A DNA stretch of 60,000 bases from the NCBI GenBank assembly GCA_012295275.1, contig CM022670.1, positions 22,310,921-22,370,920 on the forward strand, written 5' to 3'. Shown piece after piece: positions 1-18,419 of this stretch. The notes under the pieces are model-generated. The model saw only the letters and a program-made list of their open reading frames with translations. It had not been told where the DNA came from and made no database searches. How positions within the stretch are numbered: the first letter of the stretch is position 1; each line of letters opens with the position of its first letter. A program made the position numbers and the translations under genes. The stretch comes from Chrysomallon squamiferum (lineage: Eukaryota; Mollusca; Gastropoda; Neomphalida; Peltospiridae).

Positions 1-337
1 TCACCTTGAGCTGATGCATAATGTTAAGGAAGGGAATATTAAATAAACTACTAAATACACTAACAAAATTAAAATACACCTGGTCTTTAAAATTGCAATT
101 TTTGCAATATTCCCATAAAAGAAAATGCCAGTAATAAATTCTGATTTATGTATGTTAAATGTTATTTGTTACATTTTATTAAAAAACTGTAGCAGTTATC
201 AGTCTAAACATTAAATGTTTATCTGAAATTTATGATTAATTATGATTAATAAACAAGGTCAAATTAAAATTTTATTGGAAGAATCTCATCTTTTGTTTTC
301 TTTATTAAAATATACATAATCAAATACTGATTACAAA

Positions 338-404
<67 letters not shown>

Positions 405-1862
405 TAAATAAAAAAATGGAAAATGATGATATAACCATTTAAGACTCCAGCAATGAAGTCCGATCAACAACTGTTATCTTTTTCAGTGGAGTTGTTCCAT
501 GACATATTATAATTTATTTCTTAGTGAATTTAACCACATCTCAGATGTTAATTAAAATGACGGTTTGAGATTATCTCAAATTTCACAGTAACTGGTGCTT
601 TCAAGTTTGGGATATGAAAAGATCACTGTCAATATATTTTATTTTTAAACTCATATGAGTATAAATTCTGTTTTTCGTATTGCAGTAACCGTCTAACCAA
701 TACCTAACAATAATAAGTAATAATAACTGACGTTACTTCTGGAGTTTAAGCTTCATTAGTTTCACATTAGATCTGTCCCTATCTATAGTTATATTCTGTC
801 ACAATATGATTAAGGAGCATATATATATTGACCATGTGAGAGAAGAAACAAAACTAATTGTTATCTTTTATAAACCGGAAAGCACATAACAATCTTCGAT
901 TAATTAGTTGTGGGGGTAATGGCACGTTTCAAAATACGCAACATTTATTTGCAAATTGATATACGTCTCGTTTTTTTATTATTCTTTTTTTTCCTGTTTG
1001 TAACAGATAGAATTATATTTTAATTTAAACAACTGGAACTTGATCTCAGAAGGATACGTGTCGCTGAAGTCCTAAAACATCGCTGTACAACTGACGTTCT
1101 TGAAACGGCAAGAACAGTTCTTATTTTAAACAACCGAAAATGTCTTGACATAGACATGTTTATTGCTCAGTGATAATATAAAACAGTCGACAACAATCTG
1201 GTATACACTTGGAACATTCGGTAATTTGTCCTTCGGATTTGCCGAAACCTACTATTTCTAGCAGGCTGTTCAACAGCCTTGATTATTTCGCTCTTTCAAA
1301 AAATAAGCATTATGATTATAGAGACTTTGGACAGAAATAACTCATTATTTTTAAAATACATACCAAAGCAAACTGTATAATTAAAATAATCATCCATGCC
1401 AAAACATTATATTAAAGCAGATTAATGTAAAATAAACAGGCTTTCTTTGATATAATTCAGTGTTAATAATTTTAAAAATTACCAGATAGTTTTAAAACCT
1501 TTTTTTGTTATTTTTAAGCATTCAAATTACTTATCTTCTTTAATTCAATAAAATTTCATATTTTATCAGTTTTATTGAAATAAATAAGTTAACATTTATC
1601 CTTATATATTTAAATAACATAAAGACCTCATAATTTTATTTGCATCTATCAGTGAACTATGCCTTTACTACTTCCATGCAGTGAGTATATGTCTCTGAAA
1701 TAAGCTTTTAGTCTATTTCTTAGCTAGCACCTTCTTATTGCATGATGCTGTAACATTTTTTTAAAGTTTTGGCATTTCACATTGACCAAACTTAAAAACT
1801 TCAAAACTTCTCAATAATGAGAACAACAAAAACAGAGTATTTAATTTTTTATTTTGTTCTGC
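1..1862. other. AT-rich intergenic DNA, no gene seen
   Basis: No conserved coding exon is recognisable on either strand. The stretch is very AT-rich. Its only distinct structure is the AAT microsatellite near position 337. The patch around 1060-1260 is less AT-rich but gives no recognisable peptide. Confidence 0.6.
337..403. repeat. (AAT)n microsatellite
   Basis: About 22 uninterrupted AAT units. On the minus strand it reads as a poly-tyrosine open frame, which is an artefact. Confidence 0.95.
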
Positions 1863-1930
1863 AATGCTCATCTTTCATGATACACTTCCATTGAGCATAT
1901 TATTGTTTATCTGTTTCATGTATTTTGTTT

Positions 1931-1972
<42 letters not shown>

Positions 1973-2152
1973 TCATGTTTTTTTGTTTGTTATGAATCAA
2001 AGAAATGTTCATTCGAGTTAATATGCTGGAGATAGTTTGCAAAATAAACTTTTAAAATACTGAAAAACAATCTAGACAGATAAATGCTCATCTTTCATGA
2101 TGCACTTCCATTGAGCCTATTATTGTTTATCTGTTGCATATATCTTGTTTGA

Positions 2153-2184
<32 letters not shown>

Positions 2185-2228
2185 TCATGCTTTGGGTTTT
2201 TTTTTTTTGTTTGTTATGAATCAAAGAA
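1863..2228. repeat. Direct duplication of a ~145-bp segment with an internal (GT)n
   Basis: Positions 1863-2005 and 2083-2228 share the same order of blocks: AATGCTCATCTTTCATGA, then TTGAGC.TATTATTGTTTAT, then a GT microsatellite, then GATCATG, a T-run and TTATGAATCAAAGAAA. The copies differ by scattered substitutions and by the length of the GT and T runs. It is a local tandem duplication or two copies of a short dispersed element. Confidence 0.85.
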
Positions 2229-2351
2229 AAGATGTGGACCTGAGAAATGGGAATAAAATGTTTCAAACAGGAGGGATTTTTCAAAGGTTTGTGACTTCTT
2301 CTTGCAATCTATACATTGTTTGCTTTTCTTTTTTTCTTAAAGAGAAATAAT

Positions 2352-2390
2352 TTTATTATTTGACAAAGAATTTCTTCAATGCAATTTATT
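2352..2390 (-). terminator. Candidate FARSA polyadenylation signals
   Basis: Two AATAAA hexamers on the minus strand (plus-strand TTTATT at 2352-2357 and 2385-2390) lie about 200 bp past the FARSA stop codon. The cleavage site would be near 2330-2370. This is inferred from motif and position only. Confidence 0.45.
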
Positions 2391-2592
2391 ACTTTGATAT
2401 AAGAAGCATTTTGCTGAATTACACAAAAAATATATAAAAATAAGTATTTCACGTTTCCCGACATAAATGTAAGTACCTACTGAAGTCTCACACACAAAAT
2501 GCATTCATCTTAATTCTTTGCATCTTATGCATTACAGAAACCAATTTTCAGAATGTCTATATAATTGTAAATAAATATCTAAAAATTTCTTT

Positions 2593-7348
<4,756 letters not shown>

Positions 7349-7353
7349 CTTGG

Positions 7354-7503
7354 TATATGTAAAATTGTGACTATTATAGTTCCTGAATCATATAAAAATA
7401 TATAGCGTAAATAATGTCTTGCTACTGTGTTTTGTTTGTTATCGGTTTTTCGCTAATTGTTTTTGAAAGTAACTTTTTCCATGAGACAGTGCAATGTATG
7501 TTT

Positions 7504-7536
<33 letters not shown>

Positions 7537-9400
7537 AATAATAATAATAATAAGCTTAATACTACTACTACTACTAATAATAATAATAATTAAAGGTATT
7601 ATTAACGTAATTATTAGTAACGAATGCCAAAATTAAAATAAATAAATAAAATAAAATAAAGAGGGAGAAAAGAAAGAAAAAGGGGATACAGTACGTTTCA
7701 GTGACTGCAAACTCATAACTAAGAAACAAAATTATTTTCGAACTAATATTTCAAATTTCGTTATTGTCCCTTTCTATAAAAGTTCAGAATGTAACCAAAT
7801 TCAAATATCCTAAGGATGTCAACATCATATATATATATTATAATGAAATGTTCAATATCTGCGACTCAAATTAGAATTAGTATACAACAATACTCGACTC
7901 CTGGTATATAAATGTGCTATCATTTTATCAGATTGTAGTTATTTTTTGAGTATTTTATTTATTTATTTATTTGAACATTTCTCGTTTAATAATTCAAAGG
8001 TTAAAAAACAACACAACAACAACAAAAAACTTGAAAATTATATATAAAAAATTTGTCATATTGTTTTAACTCATACCTTTCTTTCAAAAAGACTTTTCAG
8101 CCTCAGTATGAAAACCATGAGTGTATTATAACAGTGCATTACATTTTACAACAAATTAGAAAAAGATGTTTTTCAAACCATAGATATAATGAAAATCACT
8201 CTAATTTCATCCACAACTTCTTTTTATTTATTTGGTACTTTTTGTTTTCTTATAATTTTTTTTATATGCCGAGTTAATGTTTAATAATGATCAATTTATT
8301 TCTTTTTGCTGGCATATTGTTAATTGTCAAAGCATAAATATTTTCTTAAACCACTAGATTCGCCTTCTGATATCTTCCTTAAATCAGTTTCAAACAGTTT
8401 TCTACTGAAATATTCGATCGTTTTTTAAATTAAAACTCTCAACCATGTCTGCCAATAAACTTGAAGCTGCGGGACGTCTGTTCTTACCTATTATAAGTTG
8501 CAGAGCTAGATGCTATTATTCCTCTCTTATTTCATATTTTTATTAGTATTAGTAGTATTCGTTGATGGACACCGAAATCTTCACAAGTAGCTTAAATTTG
8601 ATTAAAATGAAACCATAACCACACGATGGATTCATATACGAGTATCAAAATTTATTTGATAAATAAAAATTGTATTATGAGTTTTATGAATAAAATACAA
8701 TGAAGTTACAAAAATTAAATTTTCGTACGGTACGACAAATGTTCTTGATAAATGTATCTGTTTATATTGTTTTCCCTGAATATTTTTTTTTTATATCCGC
8801 TCTGATACATGTTAACATGTCACTCAACAAGTATTTACGATTTTACACACGTGCACATAGGTATGTGGGGAAAAAAAAAAAAAAAAATTATATCTCTAAC
8901 CTACATTTAGACACATGCGGCAGTATAATAATTTTAACATGATTAAAATGAACAGAATTTTACAGTAGTTCATGTGTGTATTAATAACTGTTTTTTTTTT
9001 TTTTTTTTTTCTCTAGAAGCCAAAGGTACAAAATATGACCTTTCTGACGATGTTATCTAAAGAAAAATAAGAAAATAAACGAATCTTTTGTAAACTAGGT
9101 TTCTTATTCCAGACGGTAAACTCATCTTTTGAAAACTAGGTCACGAAAATAAATACCCATGAATTATATGCAGAAATAACTTTTCATGGAGAATAAACGA
9201 CTTTTTAAAATACACATAAAATTTGTAGTTATCTTTTCAGATTTTATAATTTGTTTTTAATGGTTATTACTGAGGTGAAACCTGATGGTGCTAGTCCAGA
9301 CATTAATTTCAGAGGTGATAGTAATATGCATTTCGTATGTCACTCCCATTGTTTGGGAATATATAATTATAGTGCAAATCCTTGAAGCAGTTTGAGTAAC
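7354..9400. other. Intergenic DNA between FARSA and the ELOC 3' region
   Basis: No exon is recognisable. The stretch contains the AAC/AAT/ACT microsatellite, poly-A near 8870 and poly-T near 8990. Open frames of 70-80 codons here are hydrophobic and low-complexity and resemble no known family. Confidence 0.55.
7504..7590. repeat. Compound (AAC)n(AAT)n(ACT)n(AAT)n microsatellite
   Basis: Consecutive runs of AAC, AAT, ACT and AAT units, interrupted once by AAGCTTAAT. It lies about 160 bp upstream of the FARSA start codon. Confidence 0.95.
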
Positions 9401-10473
9401 CAAAATGGAATCATAAACCACAAATATTGATATTGATATTTATTCCACATAATACATGAACAAAATAAACAAACATGCTGGTAAATATATTCATTTGTCT
9501 TCAGATTTAAAAATAAATAATAATAATAAATTAAAAATAAGATACTCCTCAATTTGCTAAACAAGTTTATTCCTGCGACACAAAAACACAAACAGGAACA
9601 AAAAACATGACACTTATTTATGTTGGCATGACAAGCATGGTCAAGACATTTATTAATTAACATTCTTTTATGCTAAGTCAGTTCTAAGTCTTCTGAATGC
9701 AGGTGATGGAACATAGAAATAAAAACCATATACAAAAGAAAACAAAACAGTAAACTAATTGTTTATGTGAAGAAGCAGGAATTTGACAGTTTTAATATCA
9801 TGTATCACTTCTTATTTCCAATTTTCAATCAGTTGGTCAAATATGAAATAAAACATTTAACAAAAGAAAAAAAGAATATAATAATACTAAAAAAAAAAAA
9901 TCAATGACATATGCTCTACTCTGATGATGAAAAAAGAACAAATTATTTAATTCACATTTTCAGATATCTGCTGGTCCAATCGTCTTTTAACTGGTGCCTT
10001 TTGACAATAATCCAAATAATATTGTAGACTGGAAATTAAAATGCTAACTGAAATATATATAATAAAGAATGTCTGTTACATCCATCTAAAGAATTGTCTG
10101 CTTATTACATTACAATAGATTAAACAGTATTTAACTGGATAACAATAGAAAAAAAAAAAAAAAAAAGTGGCAAACAGCAAAAGATTTCAGTCAATTCAAC
10201 AGATAAATTATTTCAATTAATACATGTTACTCTTTTTCTTCAGATTTTCTAATATATATATATTTTTAATTTTTTTTTTGGATAACACACCAGATCACAT
10301 ACAAATGGATGCTACCCTCAATCCAAGATCAAACAATTTTTGCATAAGGATGTAGTTTTAAATTGGATTCAGAGGAAGCAAAACACTAAAGTCCAAACAT
10401 TGCAATTAACACAGGTTAAAATCCCAATAAATGATTATCAAAGAATTGTCAGATTTTGGGAAAGCTTAATAAG

Positions 10474-11537
<1,064 letters not shown>

Positions 11538-13045
11538 TCAAAGCATAAGCACAATGAAGTGAACTAACAAGTACCATTGTTTAGAAAAATGAGTCATTTT
11601 AACTTTTTAGAATCAAGAAATTAAACAAATGATATTTATTACAATTTAAATAAGAATTTAATTTATTATTCATTAAAGTTTAATGTGAAAAATGTATCTA
11701 CTCAAACTCTGAATGAAGATAGAAGTGATATCCATTTATAACACTAGAAGAGCTTGACACTCATTCATTACCTCCAAGAGGCCTATCCCCAACTGTTTCC
11801 AGTCAGAAGTCTACTTGTGAGCCCTAACACTCAGGGTGCTGACTGCTTTGATGCACAAATCATACAATAAATTAATATGTACATTTGCATCAATGTGACT
11901 AATATGGAAGTAACATCAATGAATAGGATATGCTTTGGTTTCTCTGTGATAATCCTGTTAACTGAAGCTACTCCACTAATAATGACTGTATGATCATTTC
12001 TTTCTGATTATCATTAACTGCATTTTAGTTACAACTGCACTGTAATGTAATTAATTACACAATTACAAATTACAATTATCCCCATTCCTTATTGCAAACA
12101 TGTGTTTGGTATCAAAGCAAGCAGTGAAAAGAATACCTGTTTGATCCCAAATATACATAATCCTGAATAAATTTGAATGTCAACATTTCTAGTTGTGTGT
12201 GAAAATTACCTTTGCAGCTTATGTCAGGTTTTCTGAAATATGGTCATACACCTGTTCACCAGACATTATAAATTGAGGAACAAAAATTTCTAGTTTACAC
12301 TAGATTATCTGAGACAGAAAGTACAAAACTATGAGATTATGTGATTCATCAGTATGTTGTATAAAAGGTGATATACAATGAGCAGAATTAAATCATCATA
12401 ATAATGATATTGGACAAAACAATATAACAAATATATATTTTGTGTACAAACTATAAGAATAAAACATAAGGAAGTATTTATACAAGTAGGTTTTTTTATT
12501 ACTTATTTTAAATTTACTTTACTTGTGTATCTTCATTAGGGACTTAGCCACTGTACAATTATTAAACGTTCTGGAATAACACTAACTATTTAGTATTAGT
12601 ATTACTATTACTGATCCTGTATAATGTATTAGTATTATTATCTGTCTCAGAGTTCGTTACATGTAATTACCACGATTTATAAATAAAACTTCTGAAACTG
12701 AATAAATAGTTTAAATTTTAAAAATACAAGAGCAACATAAAGTTATATTGGATAATATGAATTCATATTAATATAATCGTAAATCATGGTTAACGTAAAT
12801 TCTCACGTTGTGACCGGAATTCCGAATTATTCTGAATTTTCATTCCATTGTTTTCTGCGTCTAATTTTTTAAAATAAAAAATACCAGAAAAATCGATACT
12901 GATTAAGTAGCTGGGAAAATATTTTTACAGTGTTAATTCTTACGAAAAAAAGTCTAGATATTACATCTACATACCACAATAAAGTTGGATCTTTCAGCGT
13001 AAACCCCCTGAATTGGACGACACAATACAAGCTCTCTGTCCTTAC

Positions 13046-13100
13046 CAACAAGTGACCCGGATGTAGATCACATGACTTGTAGTTTTTGTTAATCCTAGCC
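13046..13100 (-). promoter_or_regulatory. Probable ELOC non-coding first exon and core promoter
   Basis: The minus strand has a good donor (TTGTTG|GTAAGG, intron starting at 13045) directly after a less AT-rich patch. That patch holds an ETS-like core (ACATCCGGGT, 13054-13063) and an E-box of the TCACATGA type (13068-13075). It lies about 1.6 kb upstream of the ELOC start exon, on the right strand for a 5' UTR exon. The assignment to ELOC is inference, and the TSS cannot be placed. Confidence 0.45.
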
Positions 13101-13117
13101 GAAGAAATGATTATCCG

Positions 13118-13119
<2 letters not shown>

Positions 13120-13155
<36 letters not shown>

Positions 13156-13198
13156 TGCTCGTTTTTATTAATTTTATATAATTTTATTATAATCTATC

Positions 13199-13223
<25 letters not shown>
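13120..13223. repeat. Two (TA)n microsatellites
   Basis: Pure TA runs at about 13120-13152 and 13196-13223, separated by 43 bp of AT-rich sequence. Confidence 0.9.
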
Positions 13224-13229
<6 letters not shown>

Positions 13230-13561
13230 AGGGATTCGCTATATCTTGTGGATTATAGGCATTACAGAATTGAAAAATAGTGTTTTTCATTATTTTAACT
13301 ATCAAAGGTATTATATTAATTTATTCATATAAATTTTTATAGATGTTATTTCGTAGACCAGTAGAAGTTTATATGTACTATAATCACTGCTACCATCAAC
13401 AGTGTAAACTTTAAAAAAATTCTCCCTTATCTTAACTGTTTGGACAGGGCAGACGATCAAAAAGTAAATTATCTCTGCGGCCAATTGTGTATTTCAAGAA
13501 ACCAATGTACAAAATTACAAACAAAATTGTAAATAAAAATGAGAAGATATAACTTTGTGAG

Positions 13562-13771
13562 TTAAATACAAGTTTCAGTGTTACTTAACAGTGATCGAGG
13601 TTTTGCTTTCAGTTGTATATAAATGCCATCGGCTGTCTCGGTATTGGGTCTTTTCGCCAAGACTACATTTGGAACTTGAGGAGAGGGTTCACCCTTTTTA
13701 CTTTGACGGACTTTCCAAGAGCGGTATTTCCAGGTTAAGTTCCACACCATTTTAAAGAGCGAATTCTCCAA
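13562..13771 (-). CDS. Unrecognised small open frame, 69 codons
   Basis: The product is hydrophilic and compositionally balanced (WNLTWKYRSWKVRQSKKGE at the N-terminal half, then VVLAKRPNTETADGIYIQL). The region is less AT-rich than its surroundings. No signal peptide or known domain is visible and I do not recognise the family. It could be a coding exon, a decayed gene or a chance frame. It lies upstream of, and on the same strand as, ELOC, with no splice link that I can support. Confidence 0.2.
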   Translation of the reverse strand: MENSLFKMVWNLTWKYRSWKVRQSKKGEPSPQVPNVVLAKRPNTETADGIYIQLKAKPRSLLSNTETCI

Positions 13772-14067
13772 ATTTTATCGACATATAATTTGTTTATCGT
13801 GGATACGTTGACTTTAACTTATATTTTTTAAATTAAAATGTTTAACACATCACTACGAAAACCATAATCGTAGTAAGTCAACGTTATAGCGTTCATTTTG
13901 ATAGACACAAATAATAAAAAGATAGATGGGACGTAGAAAAATGGATAATCTTCAAGAAGTGGTTCGTAAATTCAAATAATACATTTTTTTCTTAGAATTT
14001 TACTATGATTTGTTTTTCTTCTTATTATTAATATTAGTTGTTTGTTTTTTTCTGTAGCAAAAGAACA

Positions 14068-14123
<56 letters not shown>
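14068..14123. repeat. (AAT)n microsatellite
   Basis: About 18 uninterrupted AAT units. Confidence 0.95.
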
Positions 14124-14124
<1 letters not shown>

Positions 14125-14694
14125 GTTTACATAAAACACCACAGGTCATTTTTGTCCTGTCCTTTTGTTACAACTATACTGGGAAATACAAAGGTTTATT
14201 TATTTATTTAATTTTTTAAATGTCTATTTTTTTATTGATTATTATTTTTTATATAATTTCTGTTAATTTTGTTGACATAAATAAAATTAGATAATTTCTT
14301 AACATAATTCTTTTAACATTTCTCTAATAAAGTAAATATTTCAACAATAAGTAAATATGAAAATTCAACTATAGTGATATATTCAGATGTTATATCTAGT
14401 AAGGGAGTCAGTGTATATTGTGCATTCAATCCAAAGTTTCTTGAATTATATATATATATGTTCCAGCTTGAAAAGAAGCAATCGTTCAAAATTCGGATAA
14501 AAAAAAAAAAAAAAAAAAAATCATGTTTAAGATTACCGATTATTTTATTCATTCAATCGTTTTTCAGGTATTATTTGTGAAAACACACCAGGATAAACTT
14601 GAGCAAAAAGTATGTTTGGGTTTATAGTCCATGCTGTTATACAGTGAGTTGACATAATAGTTGGTCACTGAAAATAGATTAAAATATTAAAAGT

Positions 14695-14924
14695 TAACAT
14701 ATCTAAACTTTTATATACCTAAACTTTAAGTTTAACTAAGTTAACATACCTAAACTTATATACCTACCTTTTAAATACCTAAACTTCAAGTTTAACTAAG
14801 TTAACATACCCAAACTTTTATATACCTAAACTTCAAAATTACCTTACATCGTAAACAAGGCAAAGAAATATTGAAACTTCTTTGCCTTGTTTACGATGTA
14901 AGGTTATTTTGAAGTTTAGGTATA
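14695..14924. repeat. Direct repeats ending in a 47-bp-arm foldback
   Basis: Two direct copies of ACCTAAACTT(T/C)AAGTTTAAC followed by TAAGTTAACATACC (from about 14717 and 14777) lead into an inverted repeat. Arm 1 is 14821-14867, the loop is 14868-14877 and arm 2 is 14878-14924. The arms are 47 bp with a single mismatch (AAAATTACC against AAAATAACC). No coding content is seen. It may be a MITE-like element or a recent palindrome, and the transcript would be a long hairpin. Confidence 0.9.
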
Positions 14925-14944
14925 TATATACAAAATAAAAAAAT

Positions 14945-15180
14945 AGGCGCCGCTCTTTAGTTTCGGTTACAAGGACGGTCTTTTAGTAATGCGAAAATGG
15001 ATTTACCCACTTTCATATGTCCTTTTTATATTTGCTGTTTAATCTCAATCGGAAGTGGTTTCGGGTAGCGGTCATCTCGTTATGTTTCTCAGAACGTGTT
15101 TCGCGAACATCATTCATACACACTATCTTTTACACTCACGGGGTTGGTTCTACGAGCTTTTGTTAATATAAACATCCTAG
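14945..15180 (+). promoter_or_regulatory. GC-richer promoter-like patch with a possible signal-peptide start
   Basis: The sequence rises abruptly in GC (GGCGCCGCTC at 14946). At 14996 there is an ATG in strong context (GCGAAAATGG). It opens a 23-codon frame, MDLPTFICPFYICCLISIGS followed by GFG and a stop, which looks like a secretion signal. A weak donor (GG|GTAGCG) lies at its end. No downstream partner exon could be identified. It may be a first exon of an unseen gene or may mean nothing. Confidence 0.15.
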
Positions 15181-15619
15181 ACCGAAAAAAAGTGAGATAT
15201 CATAGTTTCATTTGTTTATCCAAAATGAAAATGTTGCTACCAGAAATTGATAGAAAACCTTGACGGAAAAACTAAGTAAAGTCTGATGACTATTTCCGAG
15301 CAACAGATCCCTTTCAAAAAGATATCCTCAGAAAGAGAAATATTGCATCTTTTAAAAAAAAACCAGTAGAATTGAAGCTCAAAGCAACTATTCGACCACC
15401 CGCCGTATGTGAGAGAAACGTCACCAGATCGTGTTTTCTTTCGAATCACTCGTTAAATCATAGCCATTATTATAAGAATTATTTCCGTAACAACAAATAA
15501 ACAAAAGAACATCTTGTAAACGTTCACATAAGAATTATCTGCCATAACAACAAATAAAAAAACACTTAGTAAATTATCTGCGTAAGATCAAAAATATAAT
15601 AGGCAGCTGAGGCTGATTA

Positions 15620-15630
15620 AACAAACAAAC

Positions 15631-15670
<40 letters not shown>

Positions 15671-15700
15671 AATAATAATAATAATAAATAAATAAATACA
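15620..15700. repeat. Compound (CAAA)n(AAC)n(AAT)n(AAAT)n microsatellite
   Basis: Continuous short-period repeat. On the minus strand it gives a false poly-Cys/Tyr frame. Confidence 0.95.
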
Positions 15701-16589
15701 AATGATTTAAGAAGATAAAAAAAAAAGAAGATGAATAAAGAAAAATAATGAAAATAATAAATAAAATAAATCGAATCATTAGAAGTTTTTAAAGAGTTCT
15801 TAGTATTTTCAAAGTTTTATATAAGGCCTATTTATGAAATTTAAAAAACCCAACAACAAAAAAAAAAAAAAAAAAAAAACTATTTCTACTAACCAAATTT
15901 GTAAAAACCCTATTTTTTAACAGTTATTTAATTCATGAATACAAACTCCTGAGATATTAGAAGGATCTTTGAATATTATACTAAACATAATCTTTCTGTT
16001 AATGTTCTTTAAACTTTATAATGTGTTATAAGACTAATAGTATTTTTCAACATTGAAACACTATCAAATAAAAACATAATTTAAAACGTATAATAAAAAA
16101 TGAGACTATAGTAATATAAATAAAGGAAATGGGGATCAACGAATACATTTCTGAATGAGTTTTAAATTCATGAAATGTGAATAATGCTTTAATTATCATT
16201 ATTATTGTTGTTGTTGTTGTTGTTATTATTATTAAGCTAATTTGATATTTAATCATATTCAGTATCCTGTGCATAACAATAGTCATATTTATATATCGTT
16301 TATTGCTTGTGATAAAAAGGCAGCAATAAGATATTTGTAAAATATAATTTATAATTGAAATGTATACTGTCATCAGGTTATTTGTAAATTAACATCAGAT
16401 TCACAAATTTTAATTACAGTTTCCATCAGAGGAAATATTTTTTTTTTTTTTTTTTTTTTTTAGTAGTTAAATATCATTAAATTTGTATATGTTCCTGATG
16501 TGATGATATTTTGAAAACAAATAAAGAAATTTAGTTGTGACAGAACGTAATGCTTCGACAAATTCGAACAATAAAAATGTAGAAAAAAT

Positions 16590-16675
16590 ACAAATGCGCA
16601 TGCTTACCGGAACTCCTGGCCAAATAGTCGTAGAAATGTAAACCGGTTCACGGCAAAATATCCATGCGTAAATAT
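16590..16675. promoter_or_regulatory. Candidate promoter with an NRF-1-like site
   Basis: A GC-richer island in AT-rich DNA contains TGCGCATGC (from 16594), close to the palindromic NRF-1 consensus, followed by ACCGGAACT and AACCGGTTCACGG. A possible plus-strand donor (CATGC|GTAAAT) lies at 16668. It could serve ECHDC1 (coding exon from 19.5 kb), which needs an upstream non-coding exon. Orientation is not fixed. Confidence 0.3.
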
Positions 16676-17699
16676 CATACTTAATTATAAATTATTAATA
16701 ATTATTCTGCATGGCATTATAACTTGAGATTCTCAGTAGCATGTGTATATCGTCACTCTCCAAATCTTGTTAACAACAACAACAAAAATTACGCCCATAG
16801 TATGATAGTATGATAGTACCACTAGCAATGTTATATAGTTTTCCTATTTTTAAGTTATGCATGTGATTTGATAATCATAACGATAGTTTCTTGTATTAAG
16901 AAATATATATATTACAATTTAATGTTTTAAAAATAGTGTTTAATAAACTTTTGCCTTGGCAGTATATTTTATATGAGTAGTATATCTTTTGGTTATGTGT
17001 ATTTTCATTTCACACACACATAAATAAATTAAAAAACCACAGCAGCACTAGATTAATAATATTGTATTTCATGAATTCGTAGTTACAGAGCATATAACAT
17101 CAACGTTCATGCACACATTTATGCACAGGCGTGTATGTTTATATGTAAAGATAAAAACGATAATTCATGAAATAGAACAATCAATGATATTTATTTATTT
17201 ATTTATTGGACTGAATGTTGTTGGGTTTTTTTTCTTCTAGTAATCCTGTATATCGTGATAAATGAAACACTTAGACATTTTGAAGTTTTTGTTTGAATGT
17301 TCATCTTTAATATTGTAAATATTAGACTTGCAAAATAGGAAAATATTAAAATGATACAATATAAAAATTCAAAAAATGAATGACAGTCCTTTAAGTTACA
17401 AATATCTTTTAAAACTATCTTAAAAATTCTATAGTCATTATTTTATATCATTAGGGGAAAGTTAACAACTTACTTTGTAATATAATATGCATTTAAATAA
17501 CAGTTTTTATTCAAGAATTGTTGATATTAAAATGTATTCACTTAACAAATACCCCAAAATTCAGACAGTGACAGAATTATCATTATGTTTTTTTCTTTTT
17601 GAAACATGTGAATATATTCAGTGAATGAAGAACTTAGTGTTTATGAAATGGAAAGACGAAATAGCAAATGTTTATTATTTAACACCATCATCTCTTCAT

Positions 17700-18400
17700 C
17701 CAGCCATTGTGTGCTTCTGTTACATATTCCTGCTTTGCACTATCCTTTGAAGGTGGTGCCATTGCTGTAATTGTTAGTTCATCCATCCATCATCTGTTGT
17801 ATTTCTGTCCTAGATAGATGAAGCTTTCATCGTTTTCAATCAGCAAGTTGTCGACATGTAATGGTATGTTGTTTACTAGTGACACTTTTTTTCTCTGTTT
17901 TCTTTAATGACCGTTTTTCATTTTCATCGGCTAGGTCTTGCAAGATTTTCTTGTATTTTGTACATAGGAATACGTCATTAGCAAAACAAAGGTGACTGAT
18001 ATTTTCTCCAACATATGGTTTCAAAATGTGCTTCAAAAAGTTTAGTGTAAATGGCCTGGGTTATATACTTTTTCTCTGTTGTATGTACTCTTCTCTTGAC
18101 TTGGATTTTGCTGCTTTCTTTGTTTAAGAGAACTATCATAAGGTTTTTCTCTATCTTCTATCCATTATTGTTGTAAAGAGCTTAGTACTGCTTGAGTTTG
18201 CATTGAGTTGAACATTTTCTTGTAGTTGGAGAAAACCATGCAGTGGGATGTTACATTCTAATCTCTCCTCCTCTAATTGGTTTAGGATTGGTCTGACAGT
18301 CAGACCTCCTCCTTTATCCAGCTGGTCATCATTAGTATTTTTGTTGATAGTTTCTATGTGTTCTACAGTAATCATGAGTAGCATGTCTCCATTTAAAGCA
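17700..18400 (-). mobile_element. Decayed RTE-like LINE reverse-transcriptase fragment
   Basis: The minus strand, read across several frames, gives degenerate reverse-transcriptase blocks in the expected order. Near 18290-18150 there is a block like ILNQLEEE..ECNIPLHGF, which parallels the NQL..YNIPLC.AF region before the first catalytic aspartate. The next block matches the KGVRQGD..SPKLF region, here as VKRRVHTTEKKYITQAIYT. Then comes NISHLCFANDVFLCTKYKKI (about 17995-17936), where the catalytic FADD has become FAND. Last is DESFIYLGQKYN (about 17825-17790), the post-catalytic YLGQ block typical of RTE. Frames shift and stops interrupt, so it is inactive. The clade call is by resemblance only. 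Confidence 0.7.
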
Positions 18401-18419
18401 TTTTACTTTATTCATACAC

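Noticed and set aside
264-470. Minus-strand open frame with poly-tyrosine
   Set aside because: It is the AAT microsatellite read in frame; no other protein feature.
2153-2350. Open frame beginning with Cys-Val repeats
   Set aside because: It is the GT microsatellite read in frame.
9367-9663. 98-codon minus-strand frame rich in Cys, Tyr and Leu
   Set aside because: Probably within the ELOC 3' UTR or flank; composition follows local AT-rich repeats.
15588-15779. Open frame with poly-Tyr and poly-Cys
   Set aside because: Product of the AAC/AAT microsatellite on the opposite strand.
16047-16373. 108-codon minus-strand frame
   Set aside because: Ile/Thr/Phe-rich low-complexity product with a TTG/TTA repeat inside; no start context or family.
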